From positions 1 to 50,268 of the IMG/VR virus record IMGVR_UViG_3300036768_001504: 50,268 nucleotides of DNA; one strand, given 5' to 3'. The stretch comes from a virus. Every line of letters starts with the position of its first letter. Position 1 is the stretch's first letter. Positions 8,084 through 16,537 of the stretch are shown one piece after another. The position numbers were made by a program, and so were the translations under genes. The notes beneath the pieces are model-generated. The model made no database searches, was not told where the DNA came from, and worked only from the letters and a program-made list of their open reading frames with translations.

Positions 8084-9478
8084 TTGCCCGGTTCCATGAG
8101 TAAATTCTATGCGGCCCGCCAGCTTCTGGCGGCGGGATTCAAGTCGTTCCGCTTCTCCGGCTATGGCGGCGACAATGGCTCCGGGCCGGGCGGCTTCGCC
8201 CGCTGGGGCGGCTTCTCCCGCCCGCTTCCCGGCACGGACTACAACTTCCAGAGGGAGGCAGGCAACCTCTGGGAGAACTCGGTCGTTCTGGCGCTGATCA
8301 AGTGGCTTACCCGGAACTACCCGGAGGCGCATCAGGTCGTCACCCGGCCGGGCGCGGACGGCAAACCGCAAGTCCTGCTGGAACATCCCCTGCTCGACCT
8401 CCTGCGCAAGCCCAACCTCTGGTATGACCGGAGCGTGCTGGAAGCCGGGCTGCTGCTCTCGTATGTGGTGAACGGCAACGCCTATGCGATCCGGCTGCGC
8501 TCCGCGCTGGGGAAGCTCGTGGGGCTGCAATACGTGCCGCACTTCCGCCTGTCTCCCTACTGGCCGAAGGACGGGAGCGAATACATCACCGGCTATGTCT
8601 ACCGCGTGGACGGCGAGACCTACCTCTTTCCACGCGACGATGTGCTGCACATTCGCAATGGCCTGGATCCCCTGAACGACCGGGTGGGCCTCTCCGACCT
8701 GGCCGCCGTCCTGCGGGAGGTCTGCACGGATAATGAGGCCGCGACCTTCTCCTTTGCGCTGCTCAAAAACATGGGAATCCCTGGCGTGATCATCACCCCG
8801 AAGGAGATGGGGCTGGAACCGCTCACGCCGGAGCAGCGCGCCGAGTTCAAGCAGCGGTATCGGGAGAGTACGACGGGCGACTATCGGGGCGATGCGTTCG
8901 TCCACAATATCCCGATTGACGTCCATTCGCCGGGCTTCTCGCCCGAACAGATGGTACTCGACAAGACGCGCGAGATACCTGTCGGACGCATCTGTGCGGC
9001 CATCGGCATTGACCCGATGGTGCTGGGGCTGCCCTCGCCCAACAAAACCTACGCCAACTACGAGAGCGCGAAGGCGGCGGCCTACGATATGTGCCTCATG
9101 CCACTGCATCGGGTCTTCGACATGCAGATGACCGACCAGCTTCTGCCGGAGACCCTGAACACACATCCGAAGGATATGCTGGGGCGCGACTACGCCAACG
9201 TGCGCGGCCTGCAAGAGGATCAGAACGAACGACACAAACGGGCGCGGGAAGACTATGCGAAGGGGCTGATCATGCGCAGCGAGGGCAAGCGGATGATCAA
9301 CGAGCCGACGACCGCCGCCGATGATGTCTATATCACCGACTTGCAGATTTCGGTGGCGCAGATCGGACGGGAAGAAAACGCGGCGGAGGACAGCCCGCAG
9401 AAGACACGCCGCCGCCTGGGGGCGCTCTGGGCGCAGCGCCGTCGCGCGCGCCGGGAGCGGGAAGGAAAGGCCGCCTGA
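8084..9478 (+). CDS. portal protein, HK97-type
   Basis: A 464-residue portal, the dodecameric ring through which DNA enters and leaves the head. Typical features are VVNGNAYAIRLR, a PRDDVLHIRN..DP stretch, the REIPVGRICAAIGIDPMVLGL region and a basic C-terminal tail. TTG 8084 is favoured because GGGGGGA lies seven bases upstream; ATG 8096 is an in-frame alternative. It is flanked by the large terminase and a minor head protein, the normal head order. Confidence 0.92.
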   Translation: MPGSMSKFYAARQLLAAGFKSFRFSGYGGDNGSGPGGFARWGGFSRPLPGTDYNFQREAGNLWENSVVLALIKWLTRNYPEAHQVVTRPGADGKPQVLLEHPLLDLLRKPNLWYDRSVLEAGLLLSYVVNGNAYAIRLRSALGKLVGLQYVPHFRLSPYWPKDGSEYITGYVYRVDGETYLFPRDDVLHIRNGLDPLNDRVGLSDLAAVLREVCTDNEAATFSFALLKNMGIPGVIITPKEMGLEPLTPEQRAEFKQRYRESTTGDYRGDAFVHNIPIDVHSPGFSPEQMVLDKTREIPVGRICAAIGIDPMVLGLPSPNKTYANYESAKAAAYDMCLMPLHRVFDMQMTDQLLPETLNTHPKDMLGRDYANVRGLQEDQNERHKRAREDYAKGLIMRSEGKRMINEPTTAADDVYITDLQISVAQIGREENAAEDSPQKTRRRLGALWAQRRRARREREGKAA

Positions 9479-9480
9479 CG

Positions 9481-10143
9481 ATGGCCGACGTGGACGCGAC
9501 CGAGGAGAGCGAGGAGCCAAAGTCGCAGGAGGCGCTGCTGGCGCTGTTTCTCTTGCTGCGCGCCGATACCGAGGAACACCTGCGCGATCTGGTGCATGAC
9601 TTCGTGATCGGCGTGCTGTCGCTGGAAGCCTTCGGCATCCAGTTCTACGACCTGCTGCAAGAGGCCAACGCGGAAGCCGCCTACTATGGGCGCAGTTATG
9701 CGGGGGATACCGCTCCGCTCGGAGAAAGCGACGATCAGTTCGCGCAGGACGTGATCACGGCGATGAACGGGGCGGATTATGGGCCGGACGACTTTCTGGC
9801 TGATATAGAGAACGGGCAGTACACGAACCCGGACGGCTCGTTTCAGGAAAACAGGATCGCCTGGCGCGCTGCGCTCTATGCCTATCGGCTACTGGGAACC
9901 GCCAACGCCGCCTGGGCGCATACCCTGGGCGACGAGACGCTGCTCTTCTACTGGCATTTGGGGCCGAACGAGAATCACTGCGACGACTGCCCCGGCTTTG
10001 AAACCGGCTCCCCCTACACGCTCGCCACTCTCCCCGCGTTTCCCGGCGAAGGCTCGACGGAGTGCGGCGTGAACTGTAAATGCTATCTCACCACCAGCCG
10101 GGGCGACCGGGGGCTGATGCTCCCCGCGACAGAGGAGGCTTGA
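9481..10143 (+). CDS. minor head protein (SPP1 gp7 / MuF-like)
   Basis: A 220-residue protein. The C-terminal half carries the signature of phage head morphogenesis proteins: WHLGPNENHCDDCPGF, TLPAFPGEGSTECGVNCKCYL, where Cys and His residues probably bind zinc. It starts three bases after the portal stop, the usual place for a protein that goes into the procapsid with the portal. The acidic N-terminus and central helices fit. Exact role (head assembly or DNA ejection) is inferred from the family. Confidence 0.8.
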   Translation: MADVDATEESEEPKSQEALLALFLLLRADTEEHLRDLVHDFVIGVLSLEAFGIQFYDLLQEANAEAAYYGRSYAGDTAPLGESDDQFAQDVITAMNGADYGPDDFLADIENGQYTNPDGSFQENRIAWRAALYAYRLLGTANAAWAHTLGDETLLFYWHLGPNENHCDDCPGFETGSPYTLATLPAFPGEGSTECGVNCKCYLTTSRGDRGLMLPATEEA

Positions 10144-10199
10144 TGCTATACTGTACTCACGTGGAAAAAATGAAAGCCTCGGACGTTCTTTCTATTTAG
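10143..10199 (+). CDS. possible 18-residue miniORF
   Basis: ATG 10143 overlaps the preceding stop as TGATG, allowing translational coupling, and the frame ends with TAG at 10197-10199 after 18 residues. The peptide is not recognised. It could be a coupling peptide, a remnant, or chance. Confidence 0.25.
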   Translation: MLYCTHVEKMKASDVLSI

Positions 10200-10212
10200 C
10201 GGAGGCGATGCT

Positions 10213-10480
10213 GTGAATACGGATTCGCTCCAGGTCGAAATCGAGGCGCGATGGCGCTGTAGGGTCTGGCTTTCCCTCGGGCTTGCGTTGATGGGGCCGA
10301 TCTGGAGGCTGTCCCGTCTCTACGCGCTGTTCCCCCCCCCTCTACCGGCTGCCCTTCTGGTGGAACGATCTCTGTCTGAAGCGCGGCGGCCTGGAAGGGC
10401 GTGTTGCGGGCGGCGACCGGGGTCCGGTCGTGCCGAAGCGCGCGCCCTGCACAGGAATCTCACAAGGAGTACATTCGTGA
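10213..10480 (+). pseudogene. small gene with a frameshift at a nine-C run
   Basis: GTG 10213, with AGCGGAGG upstream, opens a frame whose first 42 residues contain WLSLGLALMGPIW and YALFPP. At a run of nine C (10332-10340) the coherent frame changes to LYRLPFWWNDLCLKRGGLEG and ends at TGA 10478-10480, overlapping the next gene's GTG as GTGA. That neat junction suggests the native gene had eight C and about 88 residues. A sequencing error, a real mutation and slippage are all possible. Function unknown. Confidence 0.5.
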
Positions 10481-11097
10481 AATCTCTTTCGTCGAGCCTA
10501 CGGCTCTCCGTCGCACTGCGGGCGGCGCTGCTCTTGATCGTATTGATGGCGCTCCTTCTAGCGGCGCGCACGCGCGCTCCTGCGCAGACCGGCGTCACGG
10601 CCACCAAGACGCCTCCCGCCTCTCTCGTCTGGACCTTCCAGGGGCAGAGTCCGAATTTTCAGGGCGTCTCCTTCTGGATCTCGGGCGCGCGCGTGCGTCC
10701 TCCCTCGCGCCCCAGCGGGTTCGGAACCCTGGCGACGAGCGTGAGTGAGGATCTTCCTGCCTTCGTGACCATGATGAATCTGACCGTCCGCAACCGCGTA
10801 GGGGAGATCGTCTTCCAGGCTTCGCAGTTGGAGAGCGTCTCCTGGGAGGGCACGTTCTATAGCAATCGCTGGTCGCGCTGGTTTGTCGGGACGACCACGT
10901 TCCGCCTCTCAAAGGCGGTCACCATTGGCCCGGAGGGATTGACCACCGTCCACGCGCTCGTCCGATACACGATGCCAGCGAGCGGGAGGCCCAGCCTCTC
11001 GATAGATATTGACGAGTTCGGAGCCAACGGCCTGCATGTCAAGGGCATCCCCTTCGACAGCAGCGGCTCCTTCGCGAACCTGTTTGTCTGGTGGTAG
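10477..11097 (+). CDS. exported protein with signal peptide
   Basis: GTG 10477 is preceded by AAGGAG and starts a 206-residue protein. Residues 1 to about 37 form a signal peptide: basic start, LRAALLLIVLMALLLAA core, and a likely cut near PAQTG. The rest is beta-rich (ASLVWTFQGQSPNFQGVSFW, MMNLTVRNRVGEIVF, SLSIDIDEFGANGLHVKG) with no motif I recognise. A Sec-exported protein between head genes is unusual and may act on the host envelope, for instance in superinfection exclusion. That role is a guess. Confidence 0.65.
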   Translation: MKSLSSSLRLSVALRAALLLIVLMALLLAARTRAPAQTGVTATKTPPASLVWTFQGQSPNFQGVSFWISGARVRPPSRPSGFGTLATSVSEDLPAFVTMMNLTVRNRVGEIVFQASQLESVSWEGTFYSNRWSRWFVGTTTFRLSKAVTIGPEGLTTVHALVRYTMPASGRPSLSIDIDEFGANGLHVKGIPFDSSGSFANLFVWW

Positions 11098-11143
11098 TCC
11101 GTCCGCTGGTGTCCGAAGGGTTGCGGCAGAGAGGAGAAAGCCG

Positions 11144-11422
11144 ATGGAATCCCCGGAGAACCCGTCCGCTTCGCGGGTCGAGCGAATGGCGTGCGATCTG
11201 CTGAAGGCGGAGGAGCAGGCGGAAATACTGCGCGCCCAGCAGCGTGCGAATCTGGCCTGTGTCGCCTACATGCAGGCGCTTCTGGCCCACCAGCGCGGGT
11301 CGGTCTATGCCGATTATCCGCAACTCAACGTGCGCGACCTGCTCGGCTCGGAAGCCGAAGGGACGCTCGCCCGCGATCTCATCGCGCAGTATATCCATCT
11401 CACGAAGGCGGAGCCATTGTAG
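11144..11422 (+). CDS. small helical phage protein
   Basis: A 92-residue protein from ATG 11144 with GAGGAGAAAG upstream. It is mostly helical (ERMACDLLKAEEQAEILRAQQRANLACVAYMQALLAHQRG). No motif identifies it. It lies between the exported protein and the prohead protease, and a TATAAT box follows its stop. Confidence 0.6.
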   Translation: MESPENPSASRVERMACDLLKAEEQAEILRAQQRANLACVAYMQALLAHQRGSVYADYPQLNVRDLLGSEAEGTLARDLIAQYIHLTKAEPL

Positions 11423-11446
11423 ATTGCTTCGGCTTCGCCCTATAAT
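11417..11446 (+). promoter_or_regulatory. candidate promoter before the capsid genes
   Basis: A perfect TATAAT at 11441-11446 lies 18 bases after a weak TTGTAG (11417-11422), about 95 bases before the prohead protease start. A T6 run at about 11520-11526 follows weak inverted GCCCG/CGGGC arms. A separate start for capsid expression would fit, but the -35 match is poor. Confidence 0.3.
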
Positions 11447-11538
11447 CTGTTTGCAGCGGATCATCGTTCATTCCCTGTTATTCTGCCCGCTCTTCTAGCT
11501 TTTGCCGGGAGATCGGGCGTCTTTTTTGCGAGGTACCC

Positions 11539-12678
11539 ATGCGCTCTGACGGCCCTTCTGAGGCCGGGCCACTCCGGCAGAAAACCTATGGCATCTCCCA
11601 CTTCAAAGCCTCGGAAGACGAGTCGGGCGTGGCCGAGATGATCGTCAACGTGTTCAACAACGTGGACAGCTACAACGAGCGTTCCAAGCCCGGCTGCTTC
11701 AAGGCATCGTTACAGCGCAAGAAGCCGAAAGGCGTCTGGATGCACGATTGGAGTCGCCCGGTGGCGATCACGCTGGCGGCGGAGGAGCTCGCACCCGGCG
11801 ATGAACGGCTGCCCGATGCCATTAAGAGCCAGGGTGGCCTCTGGATCAAGGGCCATTTCAATCTGAATGTCCAGGACGGGCGCGACGCCTACGAGCATCT
11901 GAAATTCGGTACAGTGGACGAGTTCTCTATCGGCTACTACGAGGTGGAGACCGTGCGTGCCAAAGACGGCGTGACGGACATCCTGGAAGTGGACCTGGTC
12001 GAGTGGTCGCCCGTCCTGAAAGGCGCATGTCCACAGACGCAGATGACCTCCATCAAGAGCGCGAAGGGGCCGCAGACGCCCGGCGCGCCCATGCGGGTCA
12101 AGAGCCAGTACCTCGGCGGCTATGCCGAGGGCAGCGCCGCGGTGAGCGCCATCGAGAGCCTGGTCAGCAACCTGTTCTGGTACGTGCTTTACGATGCGTT
12201 CTACGACTATGAGGACGAGGGCGATATGGACGCGCGGCTTGCCGAGATCGAGGGCGCGTTCAACGAACTGCGCGACATCGCGCTGCGCATCTGTCGGGCC
12301 ATTTTCGAGGGGGCCGAGGGAGCCGAGACGCCGCAGGAGGCGGCGGAACAGACCCGGCTCCTTTGCTCCCCGCCCGAATCCGCAAACGAGGCCGCGTCGC
12401 TGGCAGGCGCGGCCTATCAACAGCAGGTGAAGACGGCGCTTGCGGCTGTCGAAGACTGCCTCGCGCGCGGACAGGCGATTCACTCCCTGCGCGCGAAAGA
12501 CGGGCGCTCCCTTTCCCCGGAGCGCCGGAGCGAACTGGAGACCCTCAAAACGCGACTGGAGACGCTCCTGGCGGAGACCCGCCCGGCGCATGAGGTCGCG
12601 CGAATCAAGACGTTCCAGCTTCGACAAATTCAACGCAACGCCGCACGAAGGGCGGCGGGAGAATTTCCGACGCTATGA
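11539..12678 (+). CDS. prohead protease, HK97 family, with long C-terminal extension
   Basis: The N-terminal 170 residues match the HK97 prohead protease (peptidase U35): the likely catalytic His is in GVWMHDW and the Ser in DEFSIGYY, with VDLVEWSPVLKGA following. It trims the capsid protein during maturation. A further 200 helical residues (ARLAEIEGAFNELRDIALR and later SLSPERRSELETLKTRLE) could act as a scaffold. ATG 11539 follows GAGGTACCC. Its stop overlaps the capsid start as ATGA, so the two are coupled. Confidence 0.88.
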   Translation: MRSDGPSEAGPLRQKTYGISHFKASEDESGVAEMIVNVFNNVDSYNERSKPGCFKASLQRKKPKGVWMHDWSRPVAITLAAEELAPGDERLPDAIKSQGGLWIKGHFNLNVQDGRDAYEHLKFGTVDEFSIGYYEVETVRAKDGVTDILEVDLVEWSPVLKGACPQTQMTSIKSAKGPQTPGAPMRVKSQYLGGYAEGSAAVSAIESLVSNLFWYVLYDAFYDYEDEGDMDARLAEIEGAFNELRDIALRICRAIFEGAEGAETPQEAAEQTRLLCSPPESANEAASLAGAAYQQQVKTALAAVEDCLARGQAIHSLRAKDGRSLSPERRSELETLKTRLETLLAETRPAHEVARIKTFQLRQIQRNAARRAAGEFPTL

Positions 12679-14060
12679 AACTGCTAGAGAACCCGCGTTA
12701 CAAGAAGGCGCTCGAAAACTACGAGCGCCTGAATACAGAGCTAAACACCCTCCTCGCCAAGGGGGGGGAGTACACCGACGAAGAGACGGCCCGGATGCTC
12801 GAACTGGATGAGCAGGTCGAGGCGGCCCTCTCCGAGGTGACGCTGTTCAAGAACGTCGAGAACATCGCGGCCAAAGCCGCCGAGCGCACCGCGCTCTTGA
12901 ATGAACCGACGACGCAGGCGCGCCATGCGGCCGATCCGTCGGCAGGCGGGACCGCGATGGGCGACTTTCCCGCGCGCAGCAAGACCGTCATTCCGGCGAC
13001 CGTGCGGCGCATCAACCCGACCAACTTCAAGTCGGACGAGGACTGCCCGGCGGTCATCAAAGCCTACCGCTTCGGGCAGTGGTTCCTGGGCGCGGTCTGC
13101 GGCCAGGAGAAGGCGCGCCAGTTCTGCCGCGATCACGGCATCCTGATCAAGGCCCATACGGAGAACGTCAACACCTCCGGCGGCTACATCGTGCCGGACG
13201 AGTTCGAGAACGATCTGATTGACCTGCGCGAGCGGTATGGCCTCTTCCGCCAGTGGGCAAAACGGACGGGGATGAAGTCGGACACGAAGAGCGTGCCGCG
13301 TCGCACCGGCGGCCTGGTCGCCTACTTTGTAGGCGAGGGCCAGACGATCACCGACTCGACGAAGGGCTGGGATCGGGTCGGACTGACGGCCCGGAAGCTG
13401 GCCGTGCTGTCCAAATACTCCTCGGAACTGGATGAGGATGCCGTCATCGAGATCGGCAACGATCTGGCCGGGGAGATCAGCTATGCTTTCGCGCTGAAGG
13501 AGGATCAGTGCGGCTTCCTCGGCGATGGCACGTCCACCTACGGTGGCATCGTCGGGGTCAAGACGAAGCTGCTGGTCGCGACCGCCTCGCTTTCTCCGGC
13601 GTCAGGCAACCTCTGGTCGGAGATCGTGCTGTCCGACTTCAACAACCTGGTCGCCCTCCTGCCGGAGTATGCCGATACTCCGAACTGCGCCTGGTACTGC
13701 CACAAGAAGTTCTATCACGCGGTCATGGAACGGCTCATGCTGGCTTCGGGCGGCGTGACGGCCTCCGAGATCGCGGCGGGCCGTAACGAGAAGATATTCA
13801 TGGGCTACCCTGTGCGCATCTCGCAGGTGATGCCCAACGCCGATGCCAACAGTTCCATTCCGGTCTACTTCGGCGACCTGGCGCTGGCGGCGCGTTTCGG
13901 CGACCGACGGCTGACGACCCTCGCAATCTCCGAGCATCTCAACTTCGCCGAAGACGAGATCGCCATTCGCGGCACAGAGCGTTTCGACATCAACGTGCAT
14001 GACGTGGGTGACACCAGCACGCCCGGCCCGCTGGTCGGCCTGCAGATGGCGTCCTCGTAA
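12675..14060 (+). CDS. major capsid protein, HK97 fold
   Basis: A 461-residue capsid subunit. The first 110 or so residues are charged and helical (KKALENYERLNTELNTLL, ETARMLELDEQVEAALSEV), like the HK97 delta/scaffold domain removed by the protease. The core shows typical phrases: ENVNTSGGYIVPDEFENDLI, AVLSKYSSELDEDAVIEI, IFMGYPVRISQVMPN and FAEDEIAIRGTERFDINVHD. Overlaps the protease gene by four bases. Head order and length support the call strongly. Confidence 0.92.
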   Translation: MKLLENPRYKKALENYERLNTELNTLLAKGGEYTDEETARMLELDEQVEAALSEVTLFKNVENIAAKAAERTALLNEPTTQARHAADPSAGGTAMGDFPARSKTVIPATVRRINPTNFKSDEDCPAVIKAYRFGQWFLGAVCGQEKARQFCRDHGILIKAHTENVNTSGGYIVPDEFENDLIDLRERYGLFRQWAKRTGMKSDTKSVPRRTGGLVAYFVGEGQTITDSTKGWDRVGLTARKLAVLSKYSSELDEDAVIEIGNDLAGEISYAFALKEDQCGFLGDGTSTYGGIVGVKTKLLVATASLSPASGNLWSEIVLSDFNNLVALLPEYADTPNCAWYCHKKFYHAVMERLMLASGGVTASEIAAGRNEKIFMGYPVRISQVMPNADANSSIPVYFGDLALAARFGDRRLTTLAISEHLNFAEDEIAIRGTERFDINVHDVGDTSTPGPLVGLQMASS

Positions 14061-14116
14061 GCCTCTGTCCCCATCCCATTTCGCGCGCTTTCGGGGTCCT
14101 CGCTGCCAGCGATAAA

Positions 14117-14157
14117 TCCGCAAATTTACCTCCGACCGTAAGACGTAAATTTGCGGA
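14117..14157. other. 13-bp perfect inverted repeat after the capsid gene
   Basis: TCCGCAAATTTAC (14117-14129) and GTAAATTTGCGGA (14145-14157) are perfect complements with a 15-base spacer. The arms are AT-rich against a GC-rich background and no T-tract follows. It may be a protein-binding site, a processing hairpin protecting capsid mRNA, or an attenuator. It lies in the 150-base gap between the capsid gene and the next gene. Confidence 0.7.
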
Positions 14158-14210
14158 CTCACACGAGGAAGGGAGTGGTGGCCCCGCGCGCTCTGAAGGA
14201 GAATTGAACC

Positions 14211-14648
14211 GTGATTCACGGACAAGATCAGAAGATGCTGCTGCTGACGCCGCCGCAGTTGATTGACAACGCGACGGCGGCGACGACGGAGATCGACACC
14301 GTCCAGAACGGCATGAAGTACGACTACGTGGACATCTATCTCATCACGGGAGCGATGGACATCGGCATCACGGCGCTGAAGGTCACCGAGTCGGACACCT
14401 CCGGTTCGGGCCATGCCGACATTCCCGGCGCGACGTTCGCCTCGGCCCTGCCCGGCGCGACCGATGACAACAAAATCTGGCATTTCGGACTCGACTGCCG
14501 TGGTCGGAAACGGTATCTGGACCTGAACTTCACCTGCGGCGACGGCACGGCGGGCGTCTACTGCTGCGCCATCGCACTCCTCTCTCGCGCGCACGAAAGC
14601 CCGAACACGGCGGCCAAGCGCGGTTTTGCTGGAGAAATCCTGATGTAA
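14211..14648 (+). CDS. putative virion protein (possible head decoration)
   Basis: A 145-residue protein from GTG 14211 with AAGGAG upstream. Beta-rich and neutral (DYVDIYLITGAMDIGITALKV, KIWHFGLDCRGRKRYLDLNF, GVYCCAIALLS). It sits right after the major capsid protein, where decoration or head-stabilising proteins are often found. No family motif seen, so the role is from context only. Confidence 0.55.
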   Translation: MIHGQDQKMLLLTPPQLIDNATAATTEIDTVQNGMKYDYVDIYLITGAMDIGITALKVTESDTSGSGHADIPGATFASALPGATDDNKIWHFGLDCRGRKRYLDLNFTCGDGTAGVYCCAIALLSRAHESPNTAAKRGFAGEILM

Positions 14649-14656
14649 AAAGGCAT

Positions 14657-14695
14657 CATCGCCCGGAGCGCCTTTACAGTGCATTCCGGGCGATG
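14657..14695 (+). other. 11-bp hairpin between head genes
   Basis: CATCGCCCGGA (14657-14667) pairs perfectly with TCCGGGCGATG (14685-14695) across a 17-base loop. It starts nine bases after the previous stop and ends 16 bases before the next start. No T-tract follows, so it is more likely an mRNA stability element or attenuator than a terminator. Confidence 0.5.
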
Positions 14696-14711
14696 GGCAT
14701 TGGGGAAAACG

Positions 14712-14954
14712 ATGAGCCTGGAAACCTGTTACCGCACAGACTGGAAGATAGGCGACGTCTGCCGGGTGGGGAATGAAGAGGGCGTAGTCACGGACCTCCT
14801 GCCGGGCGTCTTTATGGCGCGAGTGGCGCTGCCGGGACGAAACCTCAAGATCGCGACCGGTCTGCTCGTTCCAGTGCGCGCCGCGGAAACGGATCCCGCA
14901 GGCGACAAGCCTGCCTCGGATAAGGCGCGACGCGGCCCACGCCGTGAAGCCTGA
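14712..14954 (+). CDS. small head-region protein
   Basis: An 80-residue protein starting at ATG 14712 (GGGGAAAACG upstream). The N-terminal 60 residues look like a small beta barrel (YRTDWKIGDVCRVGNEEGVV, VFMARVALPGRNLKI), followed by a charged tail (DPAGDKPASDKARRGPRREA). Function not recognised. It lies between a putative decoration protein and the connector genes. Confidence 0.55.
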   Translation: MSLETCYRTDWKIGDVCRVGNEEGVVTDLLPGVFMARVALPGRNLKIATGLLVPVRAAETDPAGDKPASDKARRGPRREA

Positions 14955-14972
14955 CAGATTGGAGGCAAGAGG

Positions 14973-15227
14973 ATGCCCGTATCCGATGCCGTGCGCGAAC
15001 GGCGTGTCAAGCACTTTACGCTAGCCTCCGAGATGCTGCTGCCTGCCTTGCAGGGCCAACTGCGCGTGACGCCGGAGACGCTTCCTCCCGATGCGGAGTT
15101 TGTGCGGGCGAGCTATGATGTGGTCAACGATGTCTTCCTGATCGTCGTGGCGCACCCCCGCTTTGAGCGGGTTCCGATCCTGACGGACATCCCCGCCTAT
15201 TTCCCCCTTTTTGTGAGGAGCGCCTGA
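14973..15227 (+). CDS. small phage protein
   Basis: An 84-residue protein from ATG 14973 with GGAGGCAAGAGG upstream. The central part (EFVRASYDVVNDVFLIVVAHPRFE) is beta-like. The gene ends in TGA immediately before the GTG of the connector gene. Not recognised. Confidence 0.55.
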   Translation: MPVSDAVRERRVKHFTLASEMLLPALQGQLRVTPETLPPDAEFVRASYDVVNDVFLIVVAHPRFERVPILTDIPAYFPLFVRSA

Positions 15228-15932
15228 GTGCCACAGCCCGACTTTCCTGCTGCCGATGACCTACAGAGCTACCTGATCGGCTTAGGGATCATCAATCCGG
15301 CGGTCTACGAAGCGGCCTTTGCCTCCATGCGGCTCGATGTCAAAGCGGGGGCGGCAAAGGAGGCATGGGAGAAGCGTACCGGCTGGTATCCGTATCTGTC
15401 CACCGGCAACGCCACGGAGGAGCGGCGCTTCGATCCCCCCGGCCCGAACCGCTTCGGTTGGACGCGCGGCGGCGGGCGTGTGCTGCAACTGCGCTGCGGC
15501 ATTCTGAGGCTCACCTCCCTCAAGACCGGTGTGACGGAGACGAGCGTCGGGCAGACGCTGACTGAGGGCCGGGACTTCTGGCTGACGGACAACCTGGACA
15601 ACCACGACTATGCCGCCCGCCAGCAGCCCGCCTCGCGTATCCATTTCGCCACCACGCAGATGGGCGCAATCCGCTCCATCGTCATCGAAGCGGAGTATGG
15701 TTTTTGCGCGGAACTGCCCGATCTGGTGTTTGAGATGGTGCGGCAGTACGGAGCGTATCTGGCGCTGGCGGAACTGCGCCTGAACATCTCGCGCGGCCTC
15801 TTCTCCTGGCGCGACCTAAACGCGGAGATACGCTATGCGGGCGGCGGAACCGTGCCGCTCCAACAGGAAGAGATGCGCTGGAAACAGGAGTTTTTGAGCC
15901 AGGCGCTGCGCTATGAGTGTCCCGGCTATTAG
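15228..15932 (+). CDS. head-tail connector-like protein
   Basis: A 234-residue protein from GTG 15228, directly after the previous stop. Its position after the capsid and its make-up (AAKEAWEKRTGWYPYL, RVLQLRCGILRLTSL, ELPDLVFEMVRQYGAYLALAEL) resemble the gp6-type adaptors that extend the portal ring. A long helix near the C-terminus fits. Identity is inferred mostly from order. Confidence 0.55.
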   Translation: MPQPDFPAADDLQSYLIGLGIINPAVYEAAFASMRLDVKAGAAKEAWEKRTGWYPYLSTGNATEERRFDPPGPNRFGWTRGGGRVLQLRCGILRLTSLKTGVTETSVGQTLTEGRDFWLTDNLDNHDYAARQQPASRIHFATTQMGAIRSIVIEAEYGFCAELPDLVFEMVRQYGAYLALAELRLNISRGLFSWRDLNAEIRYAGGGTVPLQQEEMRWKQEFLSQALRYECPGY

Positions 15933-15953
15933 TCTGGAGAACGGAGGCAGAGT

Positions 15954-16304
15954 CTGGAAACGCAGGATCGGGAGCAGATCGAATTCGCTGAGAAGGAGCG
16001 GGCGGAGTTAGAGAGCAGCAATTTGCGGGACATCGAGTACGCCCCGCAGACGCAAGACCTGATCGTCTGCTTCAAGAGTCTAGTGGCCTACCAGTATACC
16101 GGCGTGCCGCCGGAGATCGTGAAGGGGCTGTGCGCAGCGGAGAGTAAGGGGGCCTACTTCCATACGCATATCCGCAACGCCTTCCCCTACAAGAAGCTGC
16201 CGGACTATGTCCCCTTCGACTGGGAGGCGGCGCGGGCCGCGCAGGAAGCGCAACGTGCGCAGGAAGCCGCTGCTGCCGAGGCGTTAAGTAAAAATCCGGC
16301 CTAA
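15954..16304 (+). CDS. KTSC-domain protein
   Basis: Residues 20-80 match the KTSC domain: SSNLRDIEYAPQTQDLIVCF, YQYTGVPPEIVKGLCAAESK, GAYFHTHIRNAFPYKKL. The domain begins upstream of the first conventional start (TTG 16023), so the true start must be earlier. CTG 15954, six bases after GGAGG, fits well and gives 116 residues. The role of KTSC is unclear; it occurs often in phage and plasmid genes and has been linked to nucleic-acid proteins. An alanine/glutamate tail ends the protein. Confidence 0.65.
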   Translation: METQDREQIEFAEKERAELESSNLRDIEYAPQTQDLIVCFKSLVAYQYTGVPPEIVKGLCAAESKGAYFHTHIRNAFPYKKLPDYVPFDWEAARAAQEAQRAQEAAAAEALSKNPA

Positions 16305-16537
16305 AATTTTAATAAGCCAGGCCGTAAGTAAAAATTCTTTCATAGCAGGCAGCAGGGCAGAGGGGACAGAAAGCTCACACTTTTGCGAGTGTGGCATGGG
16401 TTGTGCGCTCCCGACAATACTAATGCGCCGTTCTGAGGCGGCAATCGCAGACAGTCGTTTTGCAATCCCTCCTTGGTTCGCTGTGTCTCTTCCGCCCGCC
16501 GGGTCTCCTGGCGGGCGGTTTTTATGGGGAGCGACCC
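16305..16537 (+). other. AT-rich gene-free stretch before a terminator
   Basis: A 233-base gap without a credible ORF. It holds two copies of TAAGTAAAAAT (16285-16295 and 16325-16335, the first inside the preceding gene), a small CACAC/GTGTG hairpin near 16376-16393, and the terminator described next. No tRNA was found. It may carry a promoter for the neck genes, but no convincing boxes were seen. Confidence 0.4.
16492..16523 (+). terminator. rho-independent terminator
   Basis: CCGCCCGCC (16492-16500) pairs perfectly with GGCGGGCGG (16510-16518), loop of nine, followed by T5 (16519-16523). It ends only 14 bases before the GTG of the next gene, so expression of that gene needs readthrough or antitermination. 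Confidence 0.85.

Noticed and set aside
7820-9520. 566-residue leftward frame opposite the portal gene
   Set aside because: Antisense shadow of the portal gene; no domain or start support.
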